DNA from: Streptomyces lincolnensis
GTDB lineage: Bacteria > Actinomycetota > Actinomycetes > Streptomycetales > Streptomycetaceae
NCBI RefSeq assembly: GCF_001685355.1
Contig: NZ_CP016438.1
Coordinates: 1,984,001-2,048,000 of the forward strand
Direction: 5' to 3'
DNA: 64,000 nucleotides
The notes under the pieces are model-generated. The model ran no database searches. It was not told where the DNA came from and worked only from the letters and a program-made list of their open reading frames with translations. The translations under genes were made by a program, and so were the position numbers. Positions 42,233 to 52,532 of this stretch are shown one piece after another (position 1 is the first letter of the stretch; the number at the start of each line of letters is the position of its first letter).

Positions 42233-42697
42233 TCAGATGACCACTTCGACGCGTTCGCCGACTGCTTTACCTGACACTCGTTCGGATTCCAGCGCCTGTT
42301 GGAGGATGATCACGGCGGCAGCCTGGTCGATGACCGATCTGCCCTTCTTGGATTTCACACCCGAGGCGCGCAGTCCCTGACTGGCCGTCACGGTCGTCAT
42401 CCGCTCGTCGAGGAGTCGCACCGGTACCGGGGCGATGCCCTTGGCGAGCTCCTGGACGAAGCCGCGGACCTTGGCCGCGGCCGGGCCCTCGCCCCCCTTG
42501 AGAGAGCGAGGGAGTCCGACGACGACCTCGATCGGCTCGTACTCCTCGACCAGCTGCCTCAGCCGGCGGTGGGCTGCCGGGACATCCCGCCCGGGCACCG
42601 TCTCGACCGGTGTGGCGAGGATCCCGTCGGGATCGCACGAGGCGACCCCGATGCGGGCGTCCCCCACGTCGATCGCGAGCCGACGACCTCTGCGCAT
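42233..42697 (-). CDS. ruvX: Holliday junction resolvase-like / pre-16S rRNA nuclease YqgF
   Basis: The product is 154 aa, family length. The RNase H-like fold has the first catalytic Asp in RLAIDVGDARIGVASCD, Glu/Gly in VVVGLPRSLKGGEGPAA, and Asp in RLLDERMTTVTASQGLR. In E. coli it trims pre-16S rRNA; mycobacterial RuvX cuts Holliday junctions. The ATG overlaps the alaS TAA (TAATG), so it is translationally coupled to alaS. Confidence 0.95.
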   Translation of the reverse strand: MRRGRRLAIDVGDARIGVASCDPDGILATPVETVPGRDVPAAHRRLRQLVEEYEPIEVVVGLPRSLKGGEGPAAAKVRGFVQELAKGIAPVPVRLLDERMTTVTASQGLRASGVKSKKGRSVIDQAAAVIILQQALESERVSGKAVGERVEVVI

Positions 42698-45369
42698 TAC
42701 TTGGCCGTCTCCGCGACCAAGCGCTCCACCGCGTCGACGGCCTCGCCGACCGCCGCCGGGTTCTGGCCGCCGCCCTGGGCGACGTCCGGCTTGCCGCCAC
42801 CGCCGCCGCCGAGGGTCTTGGCGGCCGTGCGGACCAGGTCACCGGCCTTCAGGCCGCGCTCGCGGGCGGCCTCGTTGGTGGCGATGACCGTCAGCGGCTT
42901 GCCGTTGCCGACCGCGAAGAGGGCCACGACCGCGGCGCGTCCGCCCTGAATGCGGCCCCGCACGTCGAGGACCAGCCTGCGCAGGTCGTCGGCGGTCGTG
43001 CCGTCCGGGACCTGGCCGGTGACGACGGCCACGCCGTGGACGTCCTTGGCGGACTCGGCGAGACCGGCCGCGGCCTGGAGGACCTTCTCGGCCCGGAACT
43101 TCTCGATCTCCTTCTCGGCGTCCTTGAGCTTGCCGAGCATGGCGGAGACCTTCTCCGGGAGCTCCTCCGGACGGCCCTTGATCAGCTCCTGGAGCTGGGC
43201 GACGACCGTGTGCTCACGGGCGAGGAAGTTGTAGGCGTCGACACCGACGAGCGCCTCGATACGGCGGACCCCCGAGCCGATCGACGACTCGCCGAGCAGC
43301 TTGACCAGGCCCAGCTGGGCGGTGTTGTGCACGTGGGTGCCGCCGCACAGTTCCTTGGAGAAGTCGCCGATGGTGACCACGCGGACGCGGTCGCCGTACT
43401 TCTCGCCGAACTCGGCGATGGCGCCCTGCTTCTTGGCCTCGTCGATGCCCATGACGTCGGCGCGGACGTCCAGGTCGCGGGCGAGCACCTCGTTGATCTT
43501 CTGCTCGACATCGGTCATCACGGCCGTCGGGACGGCGGACGGGGAGCCGAAGTCGAAACGGAAGCGGCCGGGCTGGTTCTCGGAACCGGCCTGGGCGGCC
43601 GTCGGGCCGAGCGCGTCGCGCAGGGCCTGGTGGGTGAGGTGGGTGGCCGAGTGGGCGCGGGCGATGGCCGTGCGACGGCGGGCGTCGATCGAGGCGTGGG
43701 CCTTGGCGCCGACGGTGACCTCGCCGAACTGCACGACGCCCTTGTGGACGTACACGCCGGGGACCGGCTTCTGGCAGTCGCGGATCTCGATGACGGCGCC
43801 CGTGTCGACCTTGATCCTGCCGGTGTCGCCGATCTGGCCGCCGCCCTCGGCGTAGAAGGGGGTGCGGTCGAGGACGATCTCGACCTCGTCGCCCTCGGTG
43901 GCGGCCGGGGAGGAGGCCCCGTCGACGAGGATGCCGACGATCGTGGACTCGCTCTCGGTGTCCGCGTAGCCGACGAAGTCGGTGGCACCGGCCTGGTCGG
44001 CGATCTCACGGTAGGCACCGGCGCCGGCGTGGCCGGTCTTCTTGGCCTGGGCGTCGGCCTTGGCGCGCTCCCGCTGCTCCTTCATCAGGCGCCGGAAGCC
44101 GTCCTCGTCCACGGAGAGGCCCTGCTCGGCGGCCATCTCCAGGGTGAGGTCGATCGGGAAGCCCCAGGTGTCGTGGAGCAGGAACGCCTTGTCGCCGGAG
44201 AGGACCGTGCCGCCGGCCTGCTTGGTCTCGGTGACGGCGGTGTCGAGGATGTTCGTGCCGCCCTTGAGGGCCTTGAGGAAGGCGTTCTCCTCGGCGACGG
44301 CGACCTTCTCGATGCGCTCGCGGTCGGTGACCAGCTCCGGGTACTGCTGGCCCATCATCCGGATGACGGTGTCGATCAGATCGAGCACGACGGGCCCGGT
44401 GGCACCCAGCAGCCGCATGTTGCGGATGGCGCGGCGCATGATGCGGCGCAGGACGTAGCCGCGGCCCTCGTTGCCGGGGGTCACGCCGTCGCCGATGAGC
44501 ATCACCGAGGTACGCATGTGGTCGGTGACCACGCGCAGCGAGACGTCCGAGGCGTGGGCGTCGCCGTAGGCCACGCCGGTCAGTTCGGTGGCCTTGTTGA
44601 TGACGGCCATGGAGGTGTCGATCTCGTACATGTTCTGCACGCCCTGCAGAATCATGGCGAGACGCTCCAGGCCGAGGCCCGTGTCGATGTTCTTGCTGGG
44701 GAGTTCGCCGAGGATCTCGAAGTTGTCCTTGCCGATGCCCTCACCGCGCTCGTACTGCATGAAGACGAGGTTCCAGATCTCCACGTACCGCTCGTCGTTG
44801 ACGGCGGGGCCGCCCTCGACGCCGAACTCGGGGCCGCGGTCGTAGTTGATCTCGGAACAGGGGCCACAGGGTCCGGGGACGCCCATGGACCAGTAGTTGT
44901 CCTTCATGCCCAGGCGCTGGATGCGCTCCTTCGGCACCCCGACGACCTCGTGCCAGATGCGCTCGGCCTCGTCGTCGTCCTTGTAGACGGTGATCCAGAG
45001 CTTGTCCGGCTCCAGGCCGTAACCACCCTTGTCCTGAGGGCTGGTGAGCAGCTCCCAGGCGTGCTTGATGGCACCTTCCTTGAAGTAGTCGCCGAAGGAG
45101 AAGTTGCCGCACATCTGGAAGAAGGTGCCGTGGCGGGTGGTCTTGCCGACCTCTTCGATGTCGGGTGTGCGCACGCACTTCTGCACGCTGGTGGCGCGCG
45201 CGAAGGGCGGCTTGACCTCACCCAGGAAGTAGGGCTTGAAGGGCACCATGCCGGCGGGGACGAGCAGCAGAGTCGGGTCGTCCGCGATGAGCGACGCCGA
45301 AGGGACGACGGTGTGACCGCGCTCCTCGAAGAAGCTCAACCAGCGGCGGCGGATTTCAGCCGACTCCAT
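42697..45369 (-). CDS. alaS: Alanyl-tRNA synthetase
   Basis: The product is 890 aa. The class II catalytic domain (1-250) has [20 protein letters not shown], the motif 2 region [20 protein letters not shown] and motif 3 [15 protein letters not shown]. The editing domain carries the zinc HxxxH in [19 protein letters not shown] and [14 protein letters not shown] coiled coil and the C-Ala domain ([15 protein letters not shown]) end it. The ATG overlaps the stop of the upstream small gene (TGATG), and ruvX follows. Confidence 0.99.
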   Translation of the reverse strand: MESAEIRRRWLSFFEERGHTVVPSASLIADDPTLLLVPAGMVPFKPYFLGEVKPPFARATSVQKCVRTPDIEEVGKTTRHGTFFQMCGNFSFGDYFKEGAIKHAWELLTSPQDKGGYGLEPDKLWITVYKDDDEAERIWHEVVGVPKERIQRLGMKDNYWSMGVPGPCGPCSEINYDRGPEFGVEGGPAVNDERYVEIWNLVFMQYERGEGIGKDNFEILGELPSKNIDTGLGLERLAMILQGVQNMYEIDTSMAVINKATELTGVAYGDAHASDVSLRVVTDHMRTSVMLIGDGVTPGNEGRGYVLRRIMRRAIRNMRLLGATGPVVLDLIDTVIRMMGQQYPELVTDRERIEKVAVAEENAFLKALKGGTNILDTAVTETKQAGGTVLSGDKAFLLHDTWGFPIDLTLEMAAEQGLSVDEDGFRRLMKEQRERAKADAQAKKTGHAGAGAYREIADQAGATDFVGYADTESESTIVGILVDGASSPAATEGDEVEIVLDRTPFYAEGGGQIGDTGRIKVDTGAVIEIRDCQKPVPGVYVHKGVVQFGEVTVGAKAHASIDARRRTAIARAHSATHLTHQALRDALGPTAAQAGSENQPGRFRFDFGSPSAVPTAVMTDVEQKINEVLARDLDVRADVMGIDEAKKQGAIAEFGEKYGDRVRVVTIGDFSKELCGGTHVHNTAQLGLVKLLGESSIGSGVRRIEALVGVDAYNFLAREHTVVAQLQELIKGRPEELPEKVSAMLGKLKDAEKEIEKFRAEKVLQAAAGLAESAKDVHGVAVVTGQVPDGTTADDLRRLVLDVRGRIQGGRAAVVALFAVGNGKPLTVIATNEAARERGLKAGDLVRTAAKTLGGGGGGKPDVAQGGGQNPAAVGEAVDAVERLVAETAK

Positions 45370-45722
45370 CAGCGGTCCTCATTCCGGTTGTACGAGTACG
45401 TCGGGTACGTCGAGCCCTCGACGTACTTCGGGTTGTTGCGGTTCTCGATGGCGGCCTGACGCCGGGGGGCGGGGAGTTCGGGACTCTCGTTGATCCCGAG
45501 GGCGTCGCCCAGCTCGGCCTCCCGCACGGCCATGTTGTCCCGCACGTCGAGTGCGAAGCCCACGGCACGGTCCTTGATGCGGTGACCGGTCTCGATCGCC
45601 TTGTTCCCCGCGGCCTTGGCGAGGCTCTCGGGCGTCAGCTGCTTCAGCTTGCGGTTGACCTTGGTGGTGGCCCACACACCGGCGGCGACGCCCGTGCTGA
45701 ACCAGAAGGTACGGCGGAACAT
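45369..45722 (-). CDS. Small conserved Streptomyces protein (DUF6167-like)
   Basis: The product is 117 aa. An N-terminal hydrophobic segment ([19 protein letters not shown]) may anchor or associate it with the membrane. A basic helix follows ([20 protein letters not shown]), and a Pro/Asn/Tyr-rich tail ends it. It matches a family I know only as a conserved hypothetical between alaS and a DUF948 gene. Overlap with alaS (TGATG) makes it an operon member. The function is unknown. Confidence 0.85.
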   Translation of the reverse strand: MFRRTFWFSTGVAAGVWATTKVNRKLKQLTPESLAKAAGNKAIETGHRIKDRAVGFALDVRDNMAVREAELGDALGINESPELPAPRRQAAIENRNNPKYVEGSTYPTYSYNRNEDR

Positions 45723-45731
45723 CGCTGGCTC

Positions 45732-46181
45732 TCAGTCCCTCTTCCCTCGGGTGTTCCGCTTGTCCCGCCGGGAGACCGTGCGGCCCACGATCACGGTACG
45801 CAGGGGCTCCTTGGCGGGCACGTCGTCCTTGCGGCCGGTGATCGCCCGGCGCACGCCGTAGCCGAAGGCCGCGACCTTGACCAGGGGGCCGCCGAAGGTG
45901 GAGGCGACGGTGGTGGACAGCGCCGACGCGTTCGACGTGACCTCCTGGACGTCCGACGCGATGGCGTCCACCCGGTCGATCTGGGTCTGCGCGGAGCGCA
46001 CCGCCGTGGAGGCGTCGGCCAGCAGCGGGACGGCCTGATCCGTCACGTCCGCGACCAGCTTCGTGGTCGCCCTGAGCGTCTGGGCCAGCCTCGCCAGCGC
46101 GACGGCGAGGAAGGAGACCAGGATCGCCCAGAAGACGGCCACCAGGATCCCGGCAACCTCTCCACCGGACACTGTGTGCAC
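45732..46181 (-). CDS. DUF948 membrane protein
   Basis: The product is 149 aa. A single N-terminal transmembrane helix (EVAGILVAVFWAILVSFLAV) is followed by a helical region with heptad spacing (VADVTDQAVPLLADASTAVRSAQTQIDRVD), the pattern of DUF948 (YtxG-like) proteins, and a basic C-terminus. GTG at about 46172 is an alternative start. It leads the 46.2-to-42.2 kb leftward unit (DUF948, DUF6167, alaS, ruvX). The function is unknown. Confidence 0.85.
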   Translation of the reverse strand: MHTVSGGEVAGILVAVFWAILVSFLAVALARLAQTLRATTKLVADVTDQAVPLLADASTAVRSAQTQIDRVDAIASDVQEVTSNASALSTTVASTFGGPLVKVAAFGYGVRRAITGRKDDVPAKEPLRTVIVGRTVSRRDKRNTRGKRD

Positions 46182-46333
46182 CCGCTCCCTGAAACGTGCT
46201 GCGTATCGAAAAAGTCGTACGCCGAGCCTATCGCGCCCGCGATGGCGCTCCGCACCGGATTGCCGCCCGCGGCCGCCCGAGTCGCGCGCACCGGCTGTAC
46301 GGACCGCACACGGCTCAGTACGCTCCGTGTTCC

Positions 46334-48508
46334 ATGTGCGACGATCAGTCCGGAGGTACGCCCCTGAGCGGCGATCTCCCCTTGGAACTCACCGCGTTCG
46401 TGGGTCGCTCGGCCGAACTCGCGGCGCTGAGAGGGGCACTCGACGTCGCCCGGCTGGTGACCGTGACGGGGCCCGGCGGGGTCGGCAAGTCCCGGTTGTC
46501 GGCGCGCGCGGCGGCCGGATGCGCTCACCCGGACGGGATCTGGCGGGTGGAGCTGGCGTCGGTGCACGACCCGGAGTTCGTGGACTACGCGGTGGTGGAC
46601 GCCCTGGGGCTGACCGACCACACCACCCGCGCGCCGCGCGAGACGCTGCACGCGCATCTGGCCGGACGGCGGCTCCTGCTGGTCCTCGACGGGTTCGAGC
46701 ACCTGACGGCCGCGTGCGCCGGCCTGGTGGCCGAGCTGCTGAGCCGCGCGCCCGGGCTGCGGGTGCTCGCCGTGGGGCGCCGGCCGCTGGGCCTGGCGGG
46801 TGAGCGGGTGCTCCCGCTGGAGCCGCTCGGCGCGGAGGAGGCGGCCGAGCTGTTCGCGGACCGGGCGGCACTGCACGGGATCACGCTGCGGGACGTGCCG
46901 GAGGTACGGGAGCTGTGCCGTCGCCTGGACGGCATCCCGCTGGCGATCGAGCTGGCCGCGGGCCGGCTGCGGGCGCTGTCCCCCGGGCAACTGCTGGAAC
47001 GCCTCGACGACCGCTTCCAACTGCTGACCGGCGGCTCGCGCGACGCGCTCCCCCGGCACCGGACACTGCGTACGGCGATCGGCTGGAGCCACGAACTGTG
47101 CACGCCCGAGGAGCGGTTGCTGTGGTCGCGCCTGTCGGTGTTCGCCGGGCGGTTCGACCTGGAGGCCGCCGAGTACGTGTGCTGCGGCGACGGTCTGCCC
47201 TCCGACGAGGTCCTCGACGTCCTGACCGAGCTGCTCGCCCAGTCCGTGATCACCCGCGAGGAGACCGCGGCGGGCGTGCGCTACCGGATGCTGGACACGG
47301 TGCGGGCGTACGGCGCCGATTGGCTGGAGGCGACGGGCGACGCGGACCGGCTGCGCCGCCGGCACCGCGACTGGTACGTGGGGCTGGCGACGTGGTGCGA
47401 GCTGGACTGGTTCTCCCCGCGTCAGCAGGAGGTGGCCGCGCGGGTGGACGCCGATCTGCCGAACCTGCGCTCGGCCCTGGAGTACAGCCTGTCGGATCCG
47501 GACGAGGCGCATCTGGGCCAGTTCCTCGCGGGCTCGCTGTGGTTCTGCTGGGTCGGCTGCGGCCGGCTGGCGGAGGGCCGGCACTGGCTGGAGCAGGCCG
47601 TCCGGCTGGAGTCGGACCACACGCGACCGCGGCTGAAGGCGCTGTGGGTGCTCGGCTATGTGGCGATCCTCCAGGGCGACAAGGTGCCCGCTCTGGCGGC
47701 GCTCCAGGAGTGCCGCGAGGAGGCGGAGCGGGTCGCGAGCGCCACGGGGGTGGCGTACGCGGAGCACCGCACCGGCTGTCTGGCCCTGGTGACCGACGAC
47801 ATGGCGCGCGCGGAGACGCTGCTGTCCTCGGCGCTGGAGCGCTACCGGGAGATCGGCGAGCTCAACAGCAATGTGCTGATGGGCCAGGTCGAGCTGGCGA
47901 TGGCACGGGCGTTCCGGGGCGACCTGCCGGACGCGGTGCGGCTGTGCGAGGACGTCCGCGTGGTGTGCGACGACCATGGCGAGCGCTGGGCGCGCGCCTA
48001 CGCGCTGTTCGTCCTGGCGTACGCCGCCTGGTGCGGTGGCGAGCCGGCCCGTGCCCGGGAGCTGCTGACGGACTGCCTGAGCAGTGCCCACTCGTTCCGC
48101 GATCTGCTCGGCTCGGTGCTGTCGATCGAGCTGCTGGCCCTGGTCACAGCCACGGAGGGGGACCCGGCGGAGGCGGCGGTGCTTCAGGGCGCGGCGGCCG
48201 CGCTGTGGCCCTCGGTGGGCCTGCCCCTGTTCGGTTCGGCGTACTACAACGCCCCGCACGAGCTGTGCGAGGCGACCGCCCGCGAGCAGCTGGGCGACGA
48301 GCGGTACGAGGAGTGCGTACGGCAGGGGACGCTGCTGGGCCGGGAGGCCGCGGTGTCCCGGGCGCTGGGCTGGTCGGCGGGTGCCGCGACGGCGGAGGCA
48401 CTGCCGGCGCCGCGCGGGCCGGCGCGGCACACCACGGCGCCACTGCCTCCGGACATGCGCGAGCCCGCCGCCTCACCCACCCGGAAGGGCGGGGAGACGG
48501 CGGGCTGA
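46334..48508 (+). CDS. STAND-family ATPase with TPR-like repeats (AfsR/LuxR-like, no DNA-binding domain)
   Basis: The product is 724 aa from ATG at 46334. The NB-ARC domain is intact: ELTAFVGRSAELAALRGAL, Walker A VTGPGGVGKSRLS, Walker B LLLVLDGFEHL, LAVGRRPLGL (sensor Arg), and LDGIPLAIELAAGRLRAL. The winged-helix segment (TLRTAIGWSHELCTPEERLL) and TPR-like repeats fill the C-terminal half. No N-terminal or C-terminal HTH is present, unlike MalT/LAL regulators. An in-frame CTG at 46364 has a perfect GGAGG seven nt upstream, so the true start may be there. Compare the STAND protein at 4361-6370, whose Walker A is damaged. Confidence 0.82.
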   Translation: MCDDQSGGTPLSGDLPLELTAFVGRSAELAALRGALDVARLVTVTGPGGVGKSRLSARAAAGCAHPDGIWRVELASVHDPEFVDYAVVDALGLTDHTTRAPRETLHAHLAGRRLLLVLDGFEHLTAACAGLVAELLSRAPGLRVLAVGRRPLGLAGERVLPLEPLGAEEAAELFADRAALHGITLRDVPEVRELCRRLDGIPLAIELAAGRLRALSPGQLLERLDDRFQLLTGGSRDALPRHRTLRTAIGWSHELCTPEERLLWSRLSVFAGRFDLEAAEYVCCGDGLPSDEVLDVLTELLAQSVITREETAAGVRYRMLDTVRAYGADWLEATGDADRLRRRHRDWYVGLATWCELDWFSPRQQEVAARVDADLPNLRSALEYSLSDPDEAHLGQFLAGSLWFCWVGCGRLAEGRHWLEQAVRLESDHTRPRLKALWVLGYVAILQGDKVPALAALQECREEAERVASATGVAYAEHRTGCLALVTDDMARAETLLSSALERYREIGELNSNVLMGQVELAMARAFRGDLPDAVRLCEDVRVVCDDHGERWARAYALFVLAYAAWCGGEPARARELLTDCLSSAHSFRDLLGSVLSIELLALVTATEGDPAEAAVLQGAAAALWPSVGLPLFGSAYYNAPHELCEATAREQLGDERYEECVRQGTLLGREAAVSRALGWSAGAATAEALPAPRGPARHTTAPLPPDMREPAASPTRKGGETAG

Positions 48509-48539
48509 CACGCGGGGTGGTGCTACGTCCGCCGAGGGA

Positions 48540-49154
48540 TCAGCGGGCGTAGTACTCGACGACGAGCTGCTCGTCGCAGATCACCGGGATCTCCTTGCGG
48601 TTCGGCTCGCGGTCCAGGCGGAAGGCCAGGGCGCGGAGGTTCACCTGGAGGTAGCGCGGGGTCTCGCCGTCGGGGGCGAAGCCACCCTCGCGGGCGATGG
48701 AGAAGAGGGTCTTCTCACGGCTGCGCTCACGGACCATCACGACGTCGTCGGGCTTGACGCGGAAGGACGGCTTGTCGACCTTCTGGCCGTTGACCTCGAT
48801 GTGGCCGTGGACGACCATCTGACGGGCCTGGTAGATCGTGCGGGCGATGCCCGAACGCAGGACCAGCGCGTCGAGACGGCGCTCGAGCTCGATGACCAGG
48901 GCCTCACCGGTCTTGCCCTGGGTCTTGGCGGCACGCTCGTAGGCGCGGACGAGCTGACGCTCGGACACGTCGTACTGCGCGCGCAGACGCTGCTTCTCGA
49001 GCAGACGGACCTTGTAGTCCGAGTTCTGCTTGCGGCCGCGGCCGTGCTCGCCCGGCGGGTAGGGGCGGGCCTCGAAGTACTTGACGGCCTTCGGGGTCAG
49101 CGCGATGCCGAGGGCACGCGACTTCTTGACCTTGGGGCGGGGCTGGTTCGCCAC
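48540..49154 (-). CDS. rpsD: 30S ribosomal protein S4
   Basis: The product is 204 aa with a GTG start. [40 protein letters not shown] and the S4 domain [20 protein letters not shown] with [12 protein letters not shown] are clear. It is a primary 16S rRNA binder and, in many bacteria, a translational autoregulator. Here it is a lone gene outside the ribosomal operons, with a leader of up to 280 nt. It is a version without the zinc cysteines, as usual where C+/C- paralogues exist. Confidence 0.98.
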   Translation of the reverse strand: MANQPRPKVKKSRALGIALTPKAVKYFEARPYPPGEHGRGRKQNSDYKVRLLEKQRLRAQYDVSERQLVRAYERAAKTQGKTGEALVIELERRLDALVLRSGIARTIYQARQMVVHGHIEVNGQKVDKPSFRVKPDDVVMVRERSREKTLFSIAREGGFAPDGETPRYLQVNLRALAFRLDREPNRKEIPVICDEQLVVEYYAR

Positions 49155-49449
49155 AATCTCTCATTTCTGGGTGTTCGGCTCGTCAGGGTTGAGGGAGGTC
49201 GCAATCCGCAGCCGGGGAGACCCTCCGGGTCCGTGAGGACCTGTTGGGCAGCCGCTCCCTGGTCTGGGCACATACGTGCAGCACGCGAGTGGCCCACCGA
49301 CCTCTCCCGTCGTGCGACGGGTGGTGGTGGGCTGCCCGCGACACCGTTCGACGGTGCGCGACGCTCCTGGAGTCGGTCCACGAGGGACCGGGGCTCCGGC
49401 TGACCGTCCCGTTCTGACTGCACGGGACACAGCACTTCGAGGGATTCTA
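49155..49449 (-). promoter_or_regulatory. rpsD promoter and long structured leader
   Basis: The 303-bp gap to rarA holds no gene. A good -10 (TAGAAT, 49449-49444 minus) with a poor -35 lies near the rarA stop and would give a leader of about 280 nt. The leader can form at least two perfect hairpins: CCCGTCG/CGACGGG (49306-49321) and CACCGT/ACGGTG (49342-49356). S4 often controls its own mRNA, so an autoregulatory leader is plausible but unproven here. Confidence 0.4.
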
Positions 49450-49457
49450 CAGGGTCC

Positions 49458-50813
49458 TCACGACCGCCTGCGACCGAGGTGCTTGCGGGTCCATTCCACG
49501 GCGTCGGCGTACCGGGCCTCGGCGCCGTGCCGGGTGGGTTCGTAGTACTCGCGGTCCTTGATGGCGTCCGGGGCGTACTGCTGGGAGGCGATGCCCTCCG
49601 GCAGGTCGTGCGGATACACGTACCCCTGGGCGTGGCCGAGCTTGGCGGCGCCCTTGTAGTGGCCGTCGCGCAGGTGCGGCGGGACGGTTCCGGCCAGTCC
49701 CTTGCGTACGTCCTCCATGGCGGCGCCGATCGCCATGGTCGCGGCGTTGGACTTCGGGGCCAGGGCGAGGGCGATGGTGGCGTGGCTCAGGGTGAGGGCG
49801 GCCTCGGGGAAGCCGATCATGGCGACGGCCTGGGCGGCGGCGACCGCTATCGGCAGGGCGTTCGGATCGGCGAGACCGATGTCCTCACTGGCGGAGATCA
49901 TCAGGCGGCGGGCGATGAAGCGGGGGTCCTCGCCGGCCTCGATCATGCGGGCCAGGTAGTGCAGGGCGGCGTCCACGTCGGAGCCGCGGATGGACTTGAT
50001 GAGGGCGCTGGCGACGTCGTAGTGCTGGTCGCCGTCGCGGTCGTACTTCACGGCCGCGCGGTCGACGGTCTCCTCCAGCGTGGTGAGGGAGACCTCCGCC
50101 TCGCCCTTGTCGAGCGCGGCCCCGGCGGCCGCTTCCAGGGCGGTCAGGGCGCGGCGGGCGTCGCCGCCGGCGATCCGCAGGAGGTGGTCCTCGGTGTCCT
50201 CGGGGAGGGCGACGGCCTCCTTCAGGCCCCGCTCGTCGCTCAGCGCCCGCTTCAGGAGTCCTCTGAGGTCGTCGTCCGTGAGGGGTTCGAGGGTCAGCAG
50301 CAACGAACGGGAGAGCAGGGGCGAGATCACCGAGAAGTACGGGTTCTCGGTGGTCGCCGCGATCAGCGTCACCCAGCGGTTCTCGACGGCCGGCAGCAGG
50401 GAGTCCTGCTGGGCCTTGCTGAAGCGGTGGATCTCGTCGAGGAAGAGGACGGTCTCCTTGCCGAAGCCGCCAGTGGCGCGGCGGGCCCCCTCGATGACGG
50501 CGCGGACCTCCTTGACGCCGGCGGTGATCGCCGACAGCTCCACGAACCGCTTGTTGGTGGCCTTGGAGACGACGTACGCCAGGGTCGTCTTGCCGGTGCC
50601 GGGCGGGCCCCACAGGATCACCGAGGAGGGTCCCGCCGGGCCTCCGGCGCTCTCGCCGACCAGACGGCGCAGGGGTGAGCCCGGCTTCAACAGGTGCTGC
50701 TGGCCCACCACCTCGTCGAGGGTGCGCGGACGCATCCGGACCGCCAGGGGGCTGGCGGACGGGTCCTTCTCCTGGCGGTCTTCCGCGGCGGCGGTGAACA
50801 GGTCGGGCTCCAC
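49458..50813 (-). CDS. rarA: Replication-associated recombination protein A (RarA/MgsA)
   Basis: The product is 451 aa. It is an AAA+ ATPase related to clamp loaders and RuvB: Walker [18 protein letters not shown], Walker [21 protein letters not shown], sensor 1 [14 protein letters not shown], and an arginine-finger region [15 protein letters not shown]. The C-terminal tetramerisation domain includes [20 protein letters not shown] and [19 protein letters not shown]. It acts at stalled replication forks. Confidence 0.97.
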   Translation of the reverse strand: MEPDLFTAAAEDRQEKDPSASPLAVRMRPRTLDEVVGQQHLLKPGSPLRRLVGESAGGPAGPSSVILWGPPGTGKTTLAYVVSKATNKRFVELSAITAGVKEVRAVIEGARRATGGFGKETVLFLDEIHRFSKAQQDSLLPAVENRWVTLIAATTENPYFSVISPLLSRSLLLTLEPLTDDDLRGLLKRALSDERGLKEAVALPEDTEDHLLRIAGGDARRALTALEAAAGAALDKGEAEVSLTTLEETVDRAAVKYDRDGDQHYDVASALIKSIRGSDVDAALHYLARMIEAGEDPRFIARRLMISASEDIGLADPNALPIAVAAAQAVAMIGFPEAALTLSHATIALALAPKSNAATMAIGAAMEDVRKGLAGTVPPHLRDGHYKGAAKLGHAQGYVYPHDLPEGIASQQYAPDAIKDREYYEPTRHGAEARYADAVEWTRKHLGRRRS

Positions 50814-50857
50814 GTCAAGAACCCTAAATCACCGGACTGACAATCCGTTCCGGACGG

Positions 50858-51520
50858 TCAGCTGGTCCAGAAGTCCCACCAGCGGGTCATGATCAGGATG
50901 CCGATGACGCCGATGTGCAGCACCGGGAGCACCCAGGTGAACTCGCTGAAGAAGCCCTTGAGCCAGCGGGGCGCGGGCAGGAAGTCGTTGCGGACGTTGA
51001 ACGACGTGACGTACCAGAACATGAGGATCGTGGCGACCCAGGCCAGGGAGCACCACAGGCACAGGGCGCCGATGCGGTACAGCGACTGGAACTGGAGCCA
51101 GGTGCAGAAGCCCACGCCGAAGAGCGTGCCGAAGTTGAAGGTCAGCCAGTACCAGCGCGGGAAGCGGGCCCGGGCCAGCAGACTCATGCCGACGCAGATG
51201 ACGATGCCGTAGCAGACGAGGCCGAGCATCGGGTTCGGGAAGCCGAAGGCCTCGGCCTGCTTGCTCTCCATGACGCTGCCGCAGGAGACGACCGGGTTCA
51301 GGCTGCACCCGGGGACGAAGGTCGTGCCCTCGACCTTGGCCTCCAGCAGCTTGAACTTGTCGATCGTGATGACCCACGCGGCGAGCAGACCGGCCGCACC
51401 GGTGATCACCAGCAGCAGGGCGAAGGCCTTGCTGCCGCCCACCGTGCGCGGCGCGGAGTCGGCACCGGCCGACGACGGCTCGGGCTCGGTGGAGACGTCT
51501 TTCACTGTGGTCCTACTCAT
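50858..51520 (-). CDS. Vitamin K epoxide reductase (VKOR) family membrane oxidoreductase
   Basis: The product is 220 aa from ATG at 51520. It has four or five transmembrane helices. The outer-loop cysteine pair is Cys72 and Cys80 (PGCSLNPVVSCGSVMES), and the redox-active motif is C154-L-W-C157 (GALCLWCSLAWVATI). In actinobacteria VKOR replaces DsbB by passing electrons from secreted thiol oxidases to menaquinone. No DsbA partner is encoded next to it. Its N-terminal 30 residues are hydrophilic and cytoplasmic. Divergent from the ABC transporter operon. Confidence 0.93.
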   Translation of the reverse strand: MSRTTVKDVSTEPEPSSAGADSAPRTVGGSKAFALLLVITGAAGLLAAWVITIDKFKLLEAKVEGTTFVPGCSLNPVVSCGSVMESKQAEAFGFPNPMLGLVCYGIVICVGMSLLARARFPRWYWLTFNFGTLFGVGFCTWLQFQSLYRIGALCLWCSLAWVATILMFWYVTSFNVRNDFLPAPRWLKGFFSEFTWVLPVLHIGVIGILIMTRWWDFWTS

Positions 51521-51665
51521 CACGCCGATTCCGTCTGCTGGAGAGTTGACCTTCTTCGGGCATCGGCCATTGTGCCGCACCGAGGCCTCTGTCCACCGTT
51601 CGGTGGACATAAGCAAGGACGCACGGTCGTCCCGGAACGCTCGGTTCAGGCCGAGGCTCGAACGC

Positions 51666-52532
51666 ATGACAGCACACGCGAAAGAACTCGCGGTGGACGT
51701 ACGGGGGCTGCGCAAGCAGTACGGCGACGTGACCGCGGTCGACGGGATCGATCTCGGCATCCGCAAGGGAGAGGTCTTCGGCCTGCTGGGGCCCAACGGG
51801 GCGGGCAAGAGCACGACGGTGGAGATCCTCCAGGGCAACCGCGACCGGGACGCGGGCGAGGTGTCCGTCCTCGGTGCGGACCCGGCGCACGGCACGCGCG
51901 CGTGGCGCTCACGTGTCGGAATCGTCTGGCAGGACGAATCCGCGCCCGCCGAGTTGACGGTCGGCGAGACGGTGCGGCACTTCGCCCGCTACTACCCGAG
52001 GCCGCGGGACCCGGAGGAGGTCATCGGGCTGGTCGGTCTCCGGGCCAAGGAGGACAGCCGGATCAAGGCGCTCTCGGGCGGGCAGCGCCGGCGTCTCGAC
52101 GTGGCCCTCGGGGTGATCGGCGGTCCCGAGCTGCTGCTCCTGGACGAGCCGACCACCGGTTTCGACCCCGCGGCCCGGCGCCAGTTCTGGGACCTCATCC
52201 GCAAGCTGGCCGACGAGGGCACCACCATCCTGCTCACCACGCACTACCTGGAGGAGGCGGAGGCCCTCGCCCACCGTCTCGCGATCGTCAGCCAGGGGCG
52301 GGTCGTCGCCGAGGGCGAGCCCGCCGCCCTGCGGCAGGGCCACGGCACGGGGGCCACCGTCGAGTGGACCGAGCCGGACGGCTCCCCGCGCATCGAGCGC
52401 ACGGACACCCCCACCCGGACGGTGGCCGAGCTCATGCGCCGCTTCGACGGTGAGATCCCGGGGCTGCGGGTGAGCCGCCCCACGCTGGAGGACGTCTACC
52501 TCCGGCTGACCGGACAGGAGGACGCGCGATGA
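51666..52532 (+). CDS. ABC transporter ATP-binding protein (DrrA/CcmA type)
   Basis: The product is 288 aa from ATG at 51666 (upstream in-frame sequence is antisense to the VKOR gene). Walker A is GLLGPNGAGKSTTVEIL, the Q-loop is in GIVWQDES, the signature is ALSGGQRRRLDVALG, Walker B is LLLLDEPTTGFDP, and the switch His is in LTTHYLEEAEAL. The last 75 residues are the DrrA-like extension. It pairs with the permease through an ATGA overlap and is the first gene of a four-gene operon with a two-component system. Confidence 0.95.
   Translation: MTAHAKELAVDVRGLRKQYGDVTAVDGIDLGIRKGEVFGLLGPNGAGKSTTVEILQGNRDRDAGEVSVLGADPAHGTRAWRSRVGIVWQDESAPAELTVGETVRHFARYYPRPRDPEEVIGLVGLRAKEDSRIKALSGGQRRRLDVALGVIGGPELLLLDEPTTGFDPAARRQFWDLIRKLADEGTTILLTTHYLEEAEALAHRLAIVSQGRVVAEGEPAALRQGHGTGATVEWTEPDGSPRIERTDTPTRTVAELMRRFDGEIPGLRVSRPTLEDVYLRLTGQEDAR

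Noticed and set aside
46043..48430. 795-codon open frame on the minus strand
   Set aside because: Antisense to the STAND ATPase, which has clear Walker and GLPL motifs.
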